64,000 bases of DNA from Symbiodinium natans (Eukaryota; Sar; Dinophyceae; Suessiales; Symbiodiniaceae), in NCBI GenBank assembly GCA_905221605.1, contig CAJNDS010002646.1, positions 1 through 64,000 on the forward strand, in the 5' to 3' direction. The notes below the pieces were generated by a model. The model was not told where the DNA came from. It ran no database searches and was given only the letters and a program-made list of their open reading frames with translations. A program made the translations under genes and the position numbers. Below are positions 44,510 to 55,933 of this stretch, piece by piece (position 1 is the first letter of the stretch; each line of letters begins with the position of its first letter).

Positions 44510-44925
44510 ACAAGCTGCTTAGGGTTTAGAGGGTTTGGGGGGCTGCGTAAGGCTTTATGGGGTTCAGGGCGCGGCGACATGGGAAGGCAGCTGGGCCCTC
44601 TCAAAGCGTCGAAGCTGAGCACAGCTTTGGGCCAGGAAGCTGGGCCAAAAATTTCCTTTGGCGTTGTTCGGCTTTGATACGGGTTATGTAGGGCTTGCAT
44701 TGGGGGGTTCTAAAATTTCAGGGGCTGCTTTGGAGCTTTCGGGCTTTTTTTAGGGGTGCTCTCACTCATCCGGAGGCTTCTCTCTGTTTAGGGTCTAGGG
44801 GTTTAGGGTTTAAGGTTTCGCGTTTGGGCTTAGGGCCTGGAGGGAGGCTTTCGGGGTTGTAGTAAGGGATTTGAGGGTTTTAAGGCTTTAGGCTTGAGGG
44901 TTTGAGGGTTTGAGGATTCTACTGT
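44510..44925. repeat. TTTAGGG-like degenerate tracts
   Basis: Scattered GTTTAGGG, GGCTTAGGG and TTTGAGGG units (44519-44560 and 44785-44920). No gene seen in the remainder. Confidence 0.55.
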
Positions 44926-45074
44926 CCTCGAGTGATGCGTACTTGGCTGACGGCGGCCTCAGAATGATTGGATGAAGGCACGGACTTGGGCTGATGTCTG
45001 AGACGGGTACGAAGTGCACTGCGCTGTGTATATGAAATACGAACACGGAGACAAAGCATGTACTTATATCAGAT

Positions 45075-45368
45075 AGACGGGCACACAGACATACACACAT
45101 ACACACATACACACGTAGACATTTGCACACATACACACATACACACATACACAAGTAGACACATACACATACACACATACACAAATACACACATACACAC
45201 ATACACACATACACACATACACACGTAGACACATACACACATACACATTGAGACACATCCGCACATAAACACATACACACATACACACATGCACACATGC
45301 ACACATACACACGTACACACATGCACACATGCACACATGCACACATACACACATACACACACACACAC

Positions 45369-45399
<31 letters not shown>

Positions 45400-45415
45400 T
45401 ACATACATACCGACA
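45075..45415. repeat. (CATACACA)n / (AGAC)n / (CATA)n microsatellite array
   Basis: About 300 bp of ACACATAC variants, then seven AGAC units (45373-45400) and CATA units to 45412. Long VCVYVCM-type frames on the minus strand are artefacts of the repeat. Confidence 0.93.
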
Positions 45416-45459
45416 TACCGTAACCCCCACCTCCCCCATGTATCCCTTGGTTCCAGGCG

Positions 45460-45830
45460 ACTCGTCGGCAACCTCGACCTGCCACGAATCTGGGGGATTT
45501 GTTTCAGGCTACGTGCATGGAATCGGCAGGGAAGAGACCAATGTCCCTAAAAAGAAAAGCAAAAACCAGAAGAAGTGAAGGTCACGATGGTGTGGCTCAG
45601 GGCCATCAGAGTTTTGGGTTTAGGGAATGGGGCCTGAGGCCTAGGGCTTTAGGGTAGAAGTGGGCGTAAGTTGGGCGCGACACAAGATTGCACTGGTCGC
45701 CCTGGGCACCCTGGCTCTGGCATGACGCGTGAAAGACATTCGGGAACTAAGACGCGGCAATTCGGACAGTCCAGTGCCGCGCGTGGGTAGTAGGGGAGGA
45801 CCATAGACACTCACACAAGCCAAATTCTAT
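45460..45830. other. Short open frames, unassigned
   Basis: The plus frame to 45578 ends VPKKKSKNQKK; the minus frame 45641-45823 has no motif. No support for either. Confidence 0.3.
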
Positions 45831-45834
45831 GGAA

Positions 45835-46575
45835 CATGTACGTCCTATAACCTAAGCATTGAACCCTGAATTCCTGTTAGATCACCGTAAACCCCAAACC
45901 CTGAACCCTTAAGACTCATAACCAGGGATTGGATCTATCTTATCTTGCTGGAATTTTTCGGGGAACAACATTTTTAGTTGGTTTATCGCGCAACAAGTGT
46001 AAAAAAAAAAAACCTGGACCAAAAAAAATGAGCCCTAAAAACTGAACCTGCAAAACCCCTGAAGCCCCAAACTCTAAAGAAATCCATAAAGCCCTAAACG
46101 CCCTAAACCCTGAAAGCCCTAGACCCAAATGCTCTAAACTCGAAAATGCCTGGCCCCTAAACCCTAAAACCCCTAGACCCTAAAATCCTAAGCCTTATAA
46201 ACCGGCGAACCCTAAACCCTACAAACCCTGAGGCCCTGAACAAAAACCCGAATTAAAGCCCTAAGCCCTCATATCGCGCCGGACCTAAACCCTAAAGCCC
46301 TGGACCCTAAAATCCTAAACAGTAATCAAAACCTGGACCCAAAAACCCTCTCTCTCTCTCTCTCTGAAAGCCCTTGACCCTACAAGAAACACCTGAAAAC
46401 CCTAAACCCAAAAAACCCTAAACCCTAAAAACCCGAAACCCTGAACACCCTTGACCCTAAAAAAAACCGGAAACCCCCAACCTTAAAACCCTGAAAACCC
46501 TGAACCTTAAAAGCCCGAAATCCCTGAACTCAAAAAAGCAACAAAACACAACTAGAAAACCTAAACCCTGACGGC
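45835..46575. repeat. Large degenerate interstitial telomere-like array
   Basis: More than 60 variants of ACCCTAAA, ACCCTGAA and GCCCTAAA over about 700 bp, with a (TC)9 insert at 46349-46365. Perfect runs never exceed two or three units, so this is old, mutated sequence and not an active chromosome end. Confidence 0.8.
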
Positions 46576-46588
46576 TGTACGGGGGGTT

Positions 46589-47720
46589 TTATTCAGACAT
46601 CTGGACGGACTCATTTCCGACCCGACATGAATCACCACAGGACTTACTTGACACCTGGAAGGGCTTATTCAGACACCTTGGCTGGTTCATTTCCGACCTT
46701 GATTTTAAATCAGTATTACAAGCACTGGTATTATTAATATAAGAATGAGTCTGAATATCAATGTCAATAGTCAAACCTAAACTACTATTCTTAATTTTCA
46801 TGAACTGGCCAAATGCCGCGTTCAACAACCCGAAAAAACTCAGAGAGGACGACAGTGCGACCCACGCAAGTTGAAGCTGTGGCCTACGTTGTCTTACATG
46901 ATCGGCCTGCTCTGGCGTGCTGGCAGATGGCTTCATGGCATCGCCAGGGCACGTGACGCCTGGAGAGCGGAAAGTTTCAGAGCGAGTGGTGCTTTCTTTC
47001 GGTGTGTTCTCAGGACCAAACACACTCTTCTTTCGTGGCAGAGGCTGCAAGCTGTCTTAACACTCACGGACCAAGCCTGTTTTTGCCGCAGCCACCTGCA
47101 CAGGCAATCCAGGATCTGGTCACATCAACTCACATCAGAGCCTAAAGGGCTCGTCTGCAAAAAACTGGCCATGCCTGGTCCATGCCCTGCTCCTCAAGCG
47201 CCTCTTGCTCTGCGCTGCCTGTGGCACTGCCCAGCTTCCAAGCGAAACGGCTGCCGTACCGAAACAGGTGATCGAGCATACCCTGTGGGCCAACCTTCTT
47301 TCATGTTCTTGCACGTTCATTTCATGTTCTTTCATGTTCTTTCATGTTCTTTCACTCACATCAGATGCGACGAAAGCCAACACACGGCCATGGAACAAAG
47401 CTTGCATTGCGCCAATCTGTGCCTGCTGCGGCTTGCCCTGTGGCGTGCACGCCCTCGTCGGGCACGTTTGTCATCCCACCCTGTGGGGCTCAGAAGTGTG
47501 GGCTTATCAGGTCTGGGGGGATTAACCAGCACCGACAATCTTCAGGACGTGGTTAAGGACGAAGGTGCTACGGCTCAACTGCTTGTTATCTGAACCTGCA
47601 GCTGAAGGTGTCACCACCAAAGTTCATGCCGTGCTACAATCTTGGCACGTAGCCAAAGACATTGTGCATGTACTCAGAGTGGCCTCTGCTTGGGCATGGC
47701 ACGACAGCAGGGCTAAGTTG
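46589..47720. repeat. Third copy of the 13.6-14.7 kb region
   Basis: Shares the AGGCCGATCATGT..., GCCTGGAGAGCGGAAA, CCACCTGCnCAGG and ACCAGCACCGACAATCTTCAGGA landmarks with 13.98-14.64 and 41.4-42.0 kb. It contains a TTCATGTTCTTTC triplication (47300-47352). The 153-codon minus frame and the 240-codon plus frame are not conserved with the other copies. Confidence 0.6.
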
Positions 47721-47739
47721 AGAGCTTTAGCCTAGCAGA

Positions 47740-47985
47740 AAGGTCGTAGTGGCTACTACTGCAGCGACGGCAACTACCACGAACTACGACGACATGCGCC
47801 AAGCCGACAGTCTGCACGGGGCCCTTCTGTGCCTGAGTAGCTCGCTTGGGCGCATCATCCTTGGCCTGCAGCTATGCAGCACCACACGCTGCAACTGCTG
47901 CCAGCGAGCGAAGTTTACAACCCTTACGGACTGCAGATTGCAGATCTTCGCCATTTTGCACAAGCCGGGCAGGTACGCAAGCCGT
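47740..47985 (-). CDS. Candidate short C-terminal exon
   Basis: Minus frame MAKICNLQSVRVVNFARWQQ, LQRVVLHSCRPRMMRPSELL, then RHRRAPCRLSAWRMSS and a stop. Basic and protein-like, but single copy and without clear splice sites. Confidence 0.22.
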
Positions 47986-48185
47986 TAGGGAACCAGTCTG
48001 TGTAAACCAGATGCCAGATTATCAAGATGATAGATCTGCAAAAGCACGGCCTGCAGCAAGCACTCATAGTAGTCTCGTTGTTCCTGACGCGCAGCTGCAC
48101 TTTCGCGAAGCGTCTCTGTGGCATACATCTGGGTCCCTCATTGCCGAATGCAACCTCATCCTTCTGTGTGTCACTCTGAAGTTTA

Positions 48186-48186
<1 letters not shown>

Positions 48187-48231
<45 letters not shown>

Positions 48232-48260
48232 GTTATTATTATTATTATATATATATGTAC
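48187..48260. repeat. (ATT)n microsatellite
   Basis: About 20 TAT/ATT units with one interruption, running into a TATATATG tail. Confidence 0.95.
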
Positions 48261-48297
48261 ATACATATATAAACACATACATATAAAATATACATGC

Positions 48298-48609
48298 TTA
48301 TGGTCTCCCTGAACCCTCAGCCGACCCGCAACCCTGAACACCGGCGGCGCGTTGGAGCCTGAAGTGCTTTCTTGCGTGAGTCCTCCTGTTCCTGGCGTGC
48401 GGCGGAGTCTGCTGCAAGATACGCTGTATGTCCCTGTCGGCTGACATGCAGCACGGTGTTTTGCAACAGGCTTTCTGAAGAAGCCTAGGCTGACTGGTTC
48501 CAGGCAGCCCTCGTGAGCAACAGGCGAGCAACGAAGTAGCGCAGTGCGACACTGAGCTGAGCTTTTTAGATGACATGGTAGCAGGCACAGCTACGATGCG
48601 TGCAGCCAT
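48298..48609 (-). CDS. Candidate open frame, unknown
   Basis: A 103-codon minus frame starting MAARIVAVPATMSSKKLSSV; a Cys-rich middle, then QTPPHARNRRTHARK. An overlapping frame near 48340-48420 (ADSAARQEQEDSRKKALQAP) looks like a charged helix and could be the real coding frame after a splice. No family recognised. Confidence 0.25.
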   Translation of the reverse strand: MAARIVAVPATMSSKKLSSVSHCATSLLACCSRGLPGTSQPRLLQKACCKTPCCMSADRDIQRILQQTPPHARNRRTHARKHFRLQRAAGVQGCGSAEGSGRP

Positions 48610-48924
48610 CTGTACGACTATCCTCCTTCAACTCGAACGCTCAAAACCAGAAACCGGCAAAGTCCCTCAGCACAGAAAGTGGGAAGCGGAGGCCTCCAAC
48701 AACTTCTCGAAGTGTTCCCGCTGTGCCTGAGCTCAGGTTCAGGGCTTCGGTTTAGGTTCGGCCTCCTAAAGCTTGCGCCTGCCGATCCCGGACAAAACTC
48801 TGACTCGGCAACTCAGCAACCGGCCCTGGGAACATTGAAACCCCCCTATTGTTGCATTGAAGCTTTTGAGCTCCACTCCCGCTGTGCTGGTTTGCTGTTG
48901 TTGCAAGGGGATAAGGGGTTCCGG

Positions 48925-49335
48925 GCACCCCCGCGCAACGAAAAGCGCAAAACGGCAAAAACGAAATTCCGATTTTTACGCTTTTACATTTTTACGCTGG
49001 ACGCGTTCCGCCGGAATCTGAGGATGCAGGAGGCGCACACGGTAAAACGGGAAAAACGAAATCTCGAAATTTACGCTGGACGCGCTCGGCCGAAAACTGT
49101 GAGGATGCAGGAAGCTCAAACGGTAAAACTGTGAAAACGAAATTTCGAAATTTACGCTTTTACGCTTTTACGCTTCTACGCTGGACGCGCGCGGCCGATC
49201 ACAGAGACTGCAGGAAGCGCATACGGCAAAAGGGCAGAAGCGAAGTTTGGAACTTTACTCTCTCATGCTTTCACGCTTTTATGCTTGTACGCAGGAAGCG
49301 CATTCGGTAAAAGGGCAAAAGCGAAGTACACCCTA
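48925..49335. repeat. ACGCTTTTACGC minisatellite (array 1)
   Basis: Four to five diverged units of roughly 85-105 bp: CGAAATTYCGAAATTTACGC, TTTTACGC steps, GGACGCGYNCGGCCG, then GATGCAGGAAGC and GGTAAAACGG. The GAGGATGCAGG landmarks lie at 49019 and 49103; a variant lies at 49206. Nested short period TTTTACGC. Confidence 0.75.
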
Positions 49336-49344
49336 CAAAGCCTA

Positions 49345-49720
49345 TAAACCCCTATAAACCCCTATAAAGCATATATTACAAACTCCATATAAACCCCATA
49401 CGCCTATATACACCCTGTAATCTAAACCCTAAACCCTATAAACCCTAAACCCTAAACCTTAAACCTTAAACCCTAAACTGCAAACCCTAAACCGCATAGA
49501 GGGGGGTAGTAGGGGAACCCATGTAATCTTGGGGATCCAACGATTGCCCAAAGGAATTGCAACTGGCTCGCCCTGAGCGAGGTTGCTACTGGATCCAGGG
49601 GTTTAGGGTCGAGGGCCCATGTCATCGAAATCACTAAAAGTTTAGGGTTTAGGGTTCAGGGTTCAGCGTTCAGGGTCAGGACAGAAGCAAAAGCAACAAA
49701 TTGCTTAAGAACTCCCCCCC
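49345..49720. repeat. Telomere-like tracts in both orientations
   Basis: CCCTATAAA and AAACCCT units to 49500 on the plus strand, then TTTAGGGTT units at 49598-49680. The change of orientation flanks about 100 bp of unique sequence. Confidence 0.65.
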
Positions 49721-49769
49721 AACGGTATAGAATGGTCTTCTTTATAAGGTCAATCTAGTGATCATTGTC

Positions 49770-49965
49770 TAACTAAATAAATATATAAATGAAAAAAAAT
49801 ATATATATATATATATATATGTATAAATATAAAACATATAAACTATAAAAAAAATATAAATATAATGTAAATAGAAATAGAAATAGCAATAGAAATAGCA
49901 ATGTAATATAATATACATGTATAAATATATATATATATGTATACATATTTATGTTCTATTTTTTT
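49770..49965. repeat. AT-rich island
   Basis: TA dinucleotide runs, AAATATAAA and (GAAATAGCAATA) text, over 85 percent A+T in a window that is otherwise GC-balanced. Flanked about 100 bp away by telomere-like repeats. Confidence 0.8.
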
Positions 49966-50074
49966 GGCGGGAGGGTTCTTAAGCAAATAGTAGATAACCA
50001 TGGTCCAGGCTGCCCAGTCTCCAGGAACTCTTCTTTGAGCTATTAGCTTACGAGTTGCCTAAGAGTTTAGAGTT

Positions 50075-50100
50075 TAGGGTTTAGGGTTTAGGGATGTTCC
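50075..50100. repeat. Short TTTAGGG tract
   Basis: Three to four TTTAGGG-type units (50067-50094). Confidence 0.7.
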
Positions 50101-50229
50101 CCCTTTTACTAACAGTCCTGAATCGGGATTATAGTACTTATAGTACCCCCCCCCTCCTTGTATTGTGGACTGTTTGTGTAGAGGGGAACGTCCCAACTTA
50201 CGAGGCTTATGAGTAGCTCTGACTCAAGT

Positions 50230-50430
50230 GCTGCAACCCCGCGCAACGAAAAGTGCAAAACAGCAAAACGAAATTCTGAAATTTACGCTTTCACACTTTT
50301 AAGGCTTTACGCTTTCACGCAGGACGCGCGCGGCCGAAAACTGAGGATGCATGAAGCTCAGACGGTAAAACGGCAAAACGAGATTTCGAAATTTACGCTT
50401 TTCACGCCTTTGCGCGCCCAGCACGCACGG
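50230..50430. repeat. ACGCTTTTACGC minisatellite (array 2)
   Basis: Two units of the family at 48925-49335, including GGACGCGCGCGGCCGAAAAC and GGATGCATGAAGC. Followed at 50555-50592 by four copies of GAGGCTCA. Confidence 0.75.
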
Positions 50431-50817
50431 GAACCCACTATTGAAACCAGCGCCGGCAAGCCAGCTTAGCCCGTGGCTCCTCAGGCCCTCAACCATCTTG
50501 CTATGAAGATGCCCGGAACATCTTAAGCTTCTTTCAGACATCCTCATGCCTCGGGACCTCAGAGGCTCAGAGGCTCAGAGGCTCAGAGGCTCTCATTTTA
50601 AAAAAAAACTACAGGACTGCTGAACATGCTACGATCTCAAGGAAGTCAAGGCGACCCTCTGAAACCCCCCCAAGGCTCAACAAAAAAACAACTCTGACTC
50701 TAAACACTCTGATCCCGGCTGAGTGTGGTTTTTGGGTCCCGGCCTGAATCGCCGTGGTGTGCAGTTGCTGGACCTGCTCCCCAAGCCACTTCTGACACTA
50801 GACTCCCAAAAAAAGTC

Positions 50818-50863
50818 AACCCTAAACCCTAAACCCTAAACCCTAAACCCTAAACCCTAAACC
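50818..50863. repeat. Interstitial telomere-type repeat (AAACCCT)6
   Basis: Six perfect units. The flanking text GGCCTGAATCGCCGTGGTGTGCAGTTGCTG (50740-50769) is repeated after the tract at 50885-50915, so the tract sits inside a short direct duplication. Confidence 0.93.
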
Positions 50864-50959
50864 ATGATGTGGTAGGGCTCCCGACCTGAATCGCCGTCGT
50901 GTGCAGTTGCTGCGCCTGCTCCAGCATCACCGCTCGAGGACGCTTTGGAAGCCCCACAA

Positions 50960-51120
50960 AAAGGTAGAGAAAGAAAGAGAGAAAGAGAGAGAGAGAGAGA
51001 GGGAGGGATAGAGAGAGGGAGGGGGAGAGAAAGAGAGAGAGAGAGCGCGAATACTACAACATAGCATGCTGTGGTGAGTTTTCTGGTGGGGGGGAGGGGG
51101 GAGGGGGGGGGGTGGGGGGC
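50960..51120. repeat. Polypurine (GA)n and G-rich tract
   Basis: GAGAGAGAGA runs (50965-51050), then GGGGGGAGGGGGGAGGGGGG (51088-51118). Likely able to form unusual DNA structure. Confidence 0.85.
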
Positions 51121-51299
51121 AACCCAAAACCATCTTAACGAAAAAGCCTAAGACCCTAAACCCCAGTGACCCCATGTCCCGAACCCTAAATCCAACAGTC
51201 CCTAAGATGATATTGGGGCGGAATGGGTTCAGAGAGAACCGATGTTCTGAGCAAGTGAACAGCACGGAGCCCTACCAGATCAATCGAGGCCTTCGCGCT

Positions 51300-51630
51300 A
51301 TGTAGCCGTCTATGTGTATGTACACACACATTTGAAAAACCAAACTACGATAGGAAATCCTCTAGTACACACACGTACATTTTTCCAGCAGAGCACCGTT
51401 GGGTCATGACACATCCAAACGAATGCGACAAGAAGAACATGCAGTACGTGAGCCGAATCCGCCTGGCGGCGCAGATCCGGCTGCTCCTTTCCAGGCAAAG
51501 GGTTTAGGCCACGCGCTACGCAACATCGTGGCGCAACAGGAAAGCAATAAGAAAAGCCTAAGCTCGAGGCTGTGAGAGAAAATGAGGCCGGGCCAAGCCA
51601 ATAGCAAAGGCTGGGCCCTGTGCATAACTT
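51300..51630 (-). other. Open frames, unassigned
   Basis: Overlapping minus frames 51310-51498 and 51404-51625; one reads KPFAWKGAAGSAPPGGFGSR. Single copy with no motif. Confidence 0.25.
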
Positions 51631-51669
51631 TACATGTATTTACAAATGAATATCACGAGGCTGTACTGT

Positions 51670-52100
51670 CATATCATCCACTATAGTGTGCTGTACTGTA
51701 CCGTACTGCACTGCACTGTACTGCAAGGTACTGTACTGTCTTCTACTTATACGACTGTGTACTACACATACGATACTCCAAAACCCTAAACCCTAAACCC
51801 TAAACCCAAACACACACTTTCCTTCACACTGGGAGAGCTTCGACTCCGAGGCTGCCGAGACACGCTGAGAGCATCCCGGAGCTCCAGCGCCGCCTCGCGC
51901 AGGTCGTCGAAAGGACTGGAGCCGACCTTCGACTTGGGGTTGTTGGGGCTTTCTGGGGGATTTAAGGTGTAGGGTTTTGGGGTTTTGGGTTTTGGGGTTT
52001 TAGGGTTTAGGGTTTTGGGGTGTAGGGTTTAGGGTTTAGCATCCTTCGTTTTTGGTTTGGGGTTTGAATTTTAGGGTTTAAGGATTGAGTTACTCTGTAG
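51670..52100. repeat. CTGTACTG simple repeat and telomere-like tracts of both orientations
   Basis: CTGTACTGTACCGTACTGC text at 51690-51740, AAACCCT four units at 51780-51809, then TTTAGGGTT/TTTTGGGGT units at 51960-52085 in the opposite orientation. About 130 bp of non-repeat lies between them. Confidence 0.75.
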
Positions 52101-52407
52101 CAAACTTCACGATACACTAGATACATGTGTCTACCACCTGGTTGTATGTGCTGTTTGGGACTATTGTCCCAAGGCTCTTGATACGGCTTTAATTATGCGG
52201 CGTCATATTGGGCATACAGGGCTCAAGCTCTTGAACCTCAAAACTCATATACATTGTGTAGTATAGGCTATACTCGAGGACATAGCATGCTCAAGACTAC
52301 GTCGATTACCATATGGCATGTAGATAGACACTATATAGTACTAGTATATACACATATGTCTACTGTATACTAGATACTGTCTAGTAATGTATACGAAATA
52401 TTGTATA

Positions 52408-52647
52408 CTATATGCTGTATATTATACACTTCATGTCGGTGAATACCGAGTTGCGCCGCGAAAGGGCAGCCGCAAATGCTAAGCGATCAAAACTGCAAGT
52501 ATGCTTTCTAAATACTGGCTGCTGCCATTCGGCTTCATGGTACCAGTATGTACGAGCCGTGAAGCCTGGTAGAGTTAGGAAGAACTCGTTGAATCTACCT
52601 CTACAGCGGCAACCTGAAGCATCTTTTCGTACTAACAAGGCTGACAC
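52408..52647 (-). CDS. Candidate exon, strand ambiguous
   Basis: Minus frame with possible acceptor TACCAG|GC near 52573, followed by FTARTYWYHEAEWQQPVFRK, HTCSFDRLAFAAALSRRNSV and FTDMK. The plus frame 52412-52696 is also open. The minus strand fits the neighbourhood better. No family recognised. Confidence 0.3.
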   Translation of the reverse strand: MSALLVRKDASGCRCRGRFNEFFLTLPGFTARTYWYHEAEWQQPVFRKHTCSFDRLAFAAALSRRNSVFTDMKCIIYSI

Positions 52648-52772
52648 AAGGAAGGCCGATCATCTTTCGGACCATATAGTGCAGTATGCAACTTGAATAG
52701 CACCTCGCAACCTGCGAAATTGTGTTCGGATGCCCTCAATCCTAAACCCTGCAAGCGGTAACCCACATCACC

Positions 52773-52880
52773 CAACCCTAAACCCTAAACCCTAAACCCT
52801 AACCCCTAAACCCTAAACCCTAAACCCTAAACCCTACTGAAACCCTCAACCCTAAACCCCAAACCCTAAACCCCAAATAG
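52773..52880. repeat. Longest interstitial telomere-type tract
   Basis: About nine AAACCCT units, nearly perfect (one AACCCCT), at 52774-52836, plus decayed units to 52880. Confidence 0.93.
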
Positions 52881-53403
52881 CAGCCAGGGCCAAGGCCTCT
52901 GGGCCCAGGGGCGGATCCGAGCGATGCTCCATCGAAGGCGTTTGCCAAACAGCACAGAAGCTCTCGCTGTTTGGCGGTTTCCGTCGCTCCCAACTCTTCT
53001 ACTTCCTCGACACGCTTTTTCTTCTACTCTACCGTGCTTCTTATATTAGAGTATACCATGGTTCTTCTACACTTCTACTACACTACTAGCAATGCTCTCG
53101 CATACTAGAGATATACTGTGGATATAATCTGGCCTACTGCGCTACGGCTGCTGTCACTATGGCAGTATGGGCTCGTACCTTCACCGAAACGCTTGGGAGC
53201 TCGAGTGCTTGATCCCAACAAAAACCCACGTCACAGTTCATGGTGAAGGCTTTAGGGTCACTGCGTCTTGGCTTCCTCAACATGGCCCGAGCTTGCAGAT
53301 TTTCAACTGCAGCAACATTTGTGACAGCAACCAGCACTTAGACAAGCATGTTTAAATAAGCAAGTTCAGAGAAGAAACGGAAAGTGGCTCCGAGAGGATC
53401 TAC

Positions 53404-53498
53404 CTGTCGCACAGTGCCACAGGGCATGGTAGCAAGCAGTAGCTCAACAACACTCATTCCCGAAAGGCAGGTGTGGCAGCGAATCACAAGGTGGGCGC
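53404..53498 (-). CDS. Candidate exon with clean splice sites, unknown gene
   Basis: Acceptor TTCACAG|G at 53499/53498, 2 nt plus 31 codons reading AHLVIRCHTCLSGMSVVELL and LATMPCGTVRQ, then donor CAG|GTAGAT. Hydrophobic and Cys-containing. A following minus frame (53134-53337) may contain the next exon. No family recognised. Confidence 0.4.
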
Positions 53499-54969
53499 CT
53501 GTGAATTCAGACGGCCAAATTTGAAGCTTGGCCACGGTGATGCATCACCAGCCGGATGGATGATGCACTTGGGCACTATATGATGAGGGATTCTGAAGAG
53601 GTTCAAGCGGACGTGTTCCAGAGCCGGGCCATGGACGCCGCCCGCTGGGATGCGCCTCGGGGGGCCAGGGCTCCGATGCCCCCCTCCTGCTTTGCGCTTT
53701 GCCGGCCCGTGTCAGGACCTCCTCCTGGCCTTTGCCCGCAAGGATCCCGCAAGGTGCTATTTAGGGTTGAGGGTTGAGGGTTCAGGGGGGTTTAGGGTTT
53801 GGGGTTTCGCCCACGAAGTCTTGGAGCCCACTGGCCAAGAGACCTACTGGCACTGGACTTCCGAGGCGGCTGCTGCCTGGGGGAAGGGGGGCATCTTTCC
53901 GACCTCGTGGCGATAGTGGCCGGCTGTTCAAAGCTAGCCGCGGCCCGAGACGGGAGAGCGACTCCGCCGTCGAAGGGGAGGTGACGCCGGGAATTTTTTG
54001 TGCACGCCAGTGCAGGTACGGGAAGGCAAGAGGAGTCGGTAGTCACGGAGGTACATGGATCCAGACTCCGACTGGCAGGCCAAGGAGGCGAGGCGCTCCG
54101 CTGTACTGACAATTGCAGAACCCCGGCCCGCAGGTCTTCGAAGGGGTTCTCCCCCGGAGACGATGTGGGCCCGCTGCTCTCCTGTGGTAAAGAAGCCACC
54201 CTCGACTCTTCAAAGTGCTTCGTGACTCGAGGGCTGTATGTGGGGATTCTTAAGGCCTCTGAGCCGCAAACACATCACAAACTCAAAAGCGGGACGACTG
54301 CAAAGCTGCATAGGGACGGTTAGAGGGTGTGCGTTTGAGCCGCAAACGAAGGAAACCTGGACCTGCTTTCCGAATCCCTGGCCGGAGCAGCACATTTTTG
54401 CGCATGAACGAGTGGCTGCAAGCACGAACCCTGGGAGTGCCTCGTTTTCTCAGGCTTGCGAAAGACTAAGGCTACGCAAGGACATCTGAGCTAGGCGTTG
54501 AACAGCTGCGATATAGTGTTAGATGCTGTAGGCGGAGCTAGCTCCAGAAAAAGGCAACTCGCCAGCGGACCGCGCCTCCTAGGTGCTAGGACAACTTTCA
54601 TTTAGCGAGCCGATCTGCAACCTTTTAGTCGCAGCGGCCCAAGTACCGCGCATTCGGAGCATATGTGCTGCGCAGCTACGGCGGTTGTTCTGGCTCACCC
54701 AGCAAGCCACCTGCGATGATGCCAGCACTCTGCCCGATTCTTGCTGGGGCTTGAGGGGCTCGGCGGAAACGATAAAACTCAGAACCCTAGTATGTTAATA
54801 TCATACTCTAGTACCATTCCAAAGCGTGCCCTGTCTCAGTCATACACAGAAAGGGGCAAGCTTCTCAACACAGCATCATCAGTACTATGGCATATGACAG
54901 TGTCCTATACTGCCTGCAAAGTACTACAGCATACTCTAGTATAGTGCACTTGCACTAAAGCCGACTCTA

Positions 54970-55215
54970 TTAGAGTGCAGCAGCGGCGTTCTCGCAGATG
55001 GTTCGTGCTGTTGCTGGAGTAGACGAAAGCAACCGCGACTCTGCGGCTATAGTGCTAGCCGCACCGCAAGGCAGGCCCCCCAGCAGCACACTCCACAAAG
55101 CCTCATACAACACCAACCGAAGGGTTTCTTGGACTTGGGGCGCGGCTTGGGGCCTGGAACTTCGGGAGGGCTCCCGCAGCCGTTGTGGGCGGGGGAAGCT
55201 ACAGAGAGCCCTACC
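54970..55215 (-). CDS. 3' end of an unknown gene (two exons), copy 2
   Basis: Identical exon-intron pattern to 24944-25189: terminal exon 54970-55153, intron 55154-55214 (GTAGGG...CCAG), preceding exon ending at 55215. No sequence change is visible in the coding part, showing how recent the duplication is. Confidence 0.42.
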   Translation of the reverse strand, partial: GRALCSFPRPQRLREPSRSSRPQAAPQVQETLRLVLYEALWSVLLGGLPCGAASTIAAESRLLSSTPATARTICENAAAAL

Positions 55216-55933
55216 TGGAAACTGGAGGCCTGGACTCAACGATGGTTGCACCTTGAAAGCCCGTGTCAAAGCACCTCAAATTTTAGATACCAAGGCTTTC
55301 TGCACAATCCCGGATCCACATGCGAACGGCCTGGATGCGCGCGCGCCGCAAGTGAAACCTCGGCTTCTCGCGACACAGCTCGCACGCCGAGCTTGCTTCT
55401 GCTGCAGCGACACCCCAAGCAGAAAGAGGCCACGTAGTGTCGAGAAGAGTAAACTTCCACGGAAGACACGGCCCTGCCTTCAGAAGACCCGTAAAATCGC
55501 AGAAGTCGCCGGAAATTAGGGTCCGAATCGGATAAGACTCCAATTAATGGCCGAAAATCACGAGCAAACAACCCCCTAAACCTTGAACCCTGCAACCCTC
55601 AACCGCCGAAGCCCCAAACCACGAAGCTCTAAAACCCTCACCCGCGAAGCCCTCAAAACCCTCAAAATCAAAACCTTCAAACCCCTAAAACCGGCTCCTT
55701 GCCCCGCAGGCCCCAAAACACCTCTCAAAGCGCCCACAACACCTCTCAAAGTGCGAAATTCCCAGGAAACCTTCCCAGGTGTTGACCCTTGTGCACACTC
55801 CCTTCCAAATTTTGCACACTCCCTTCCAAAACAATCCAAAAACCCCACAAAAAAAAATGAAAATCCGAAAATGTCCCCCCAAGGCCCTGCCTGGCTTAGG
55901 TTTAGGGGGCGCCTTCCGTTTGCTGCAGGGCGG

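Noticed and set aside
45060-45485. 183-codon Cys/Val-rich minus frame
   Set aside because: Entirely a translation of an ACACATAC microsatellite in several frames.
52773-52880. Chromosome end
   Set aside because: Short, internal, flanked by unique sequence on both sides; therefore interstitial.
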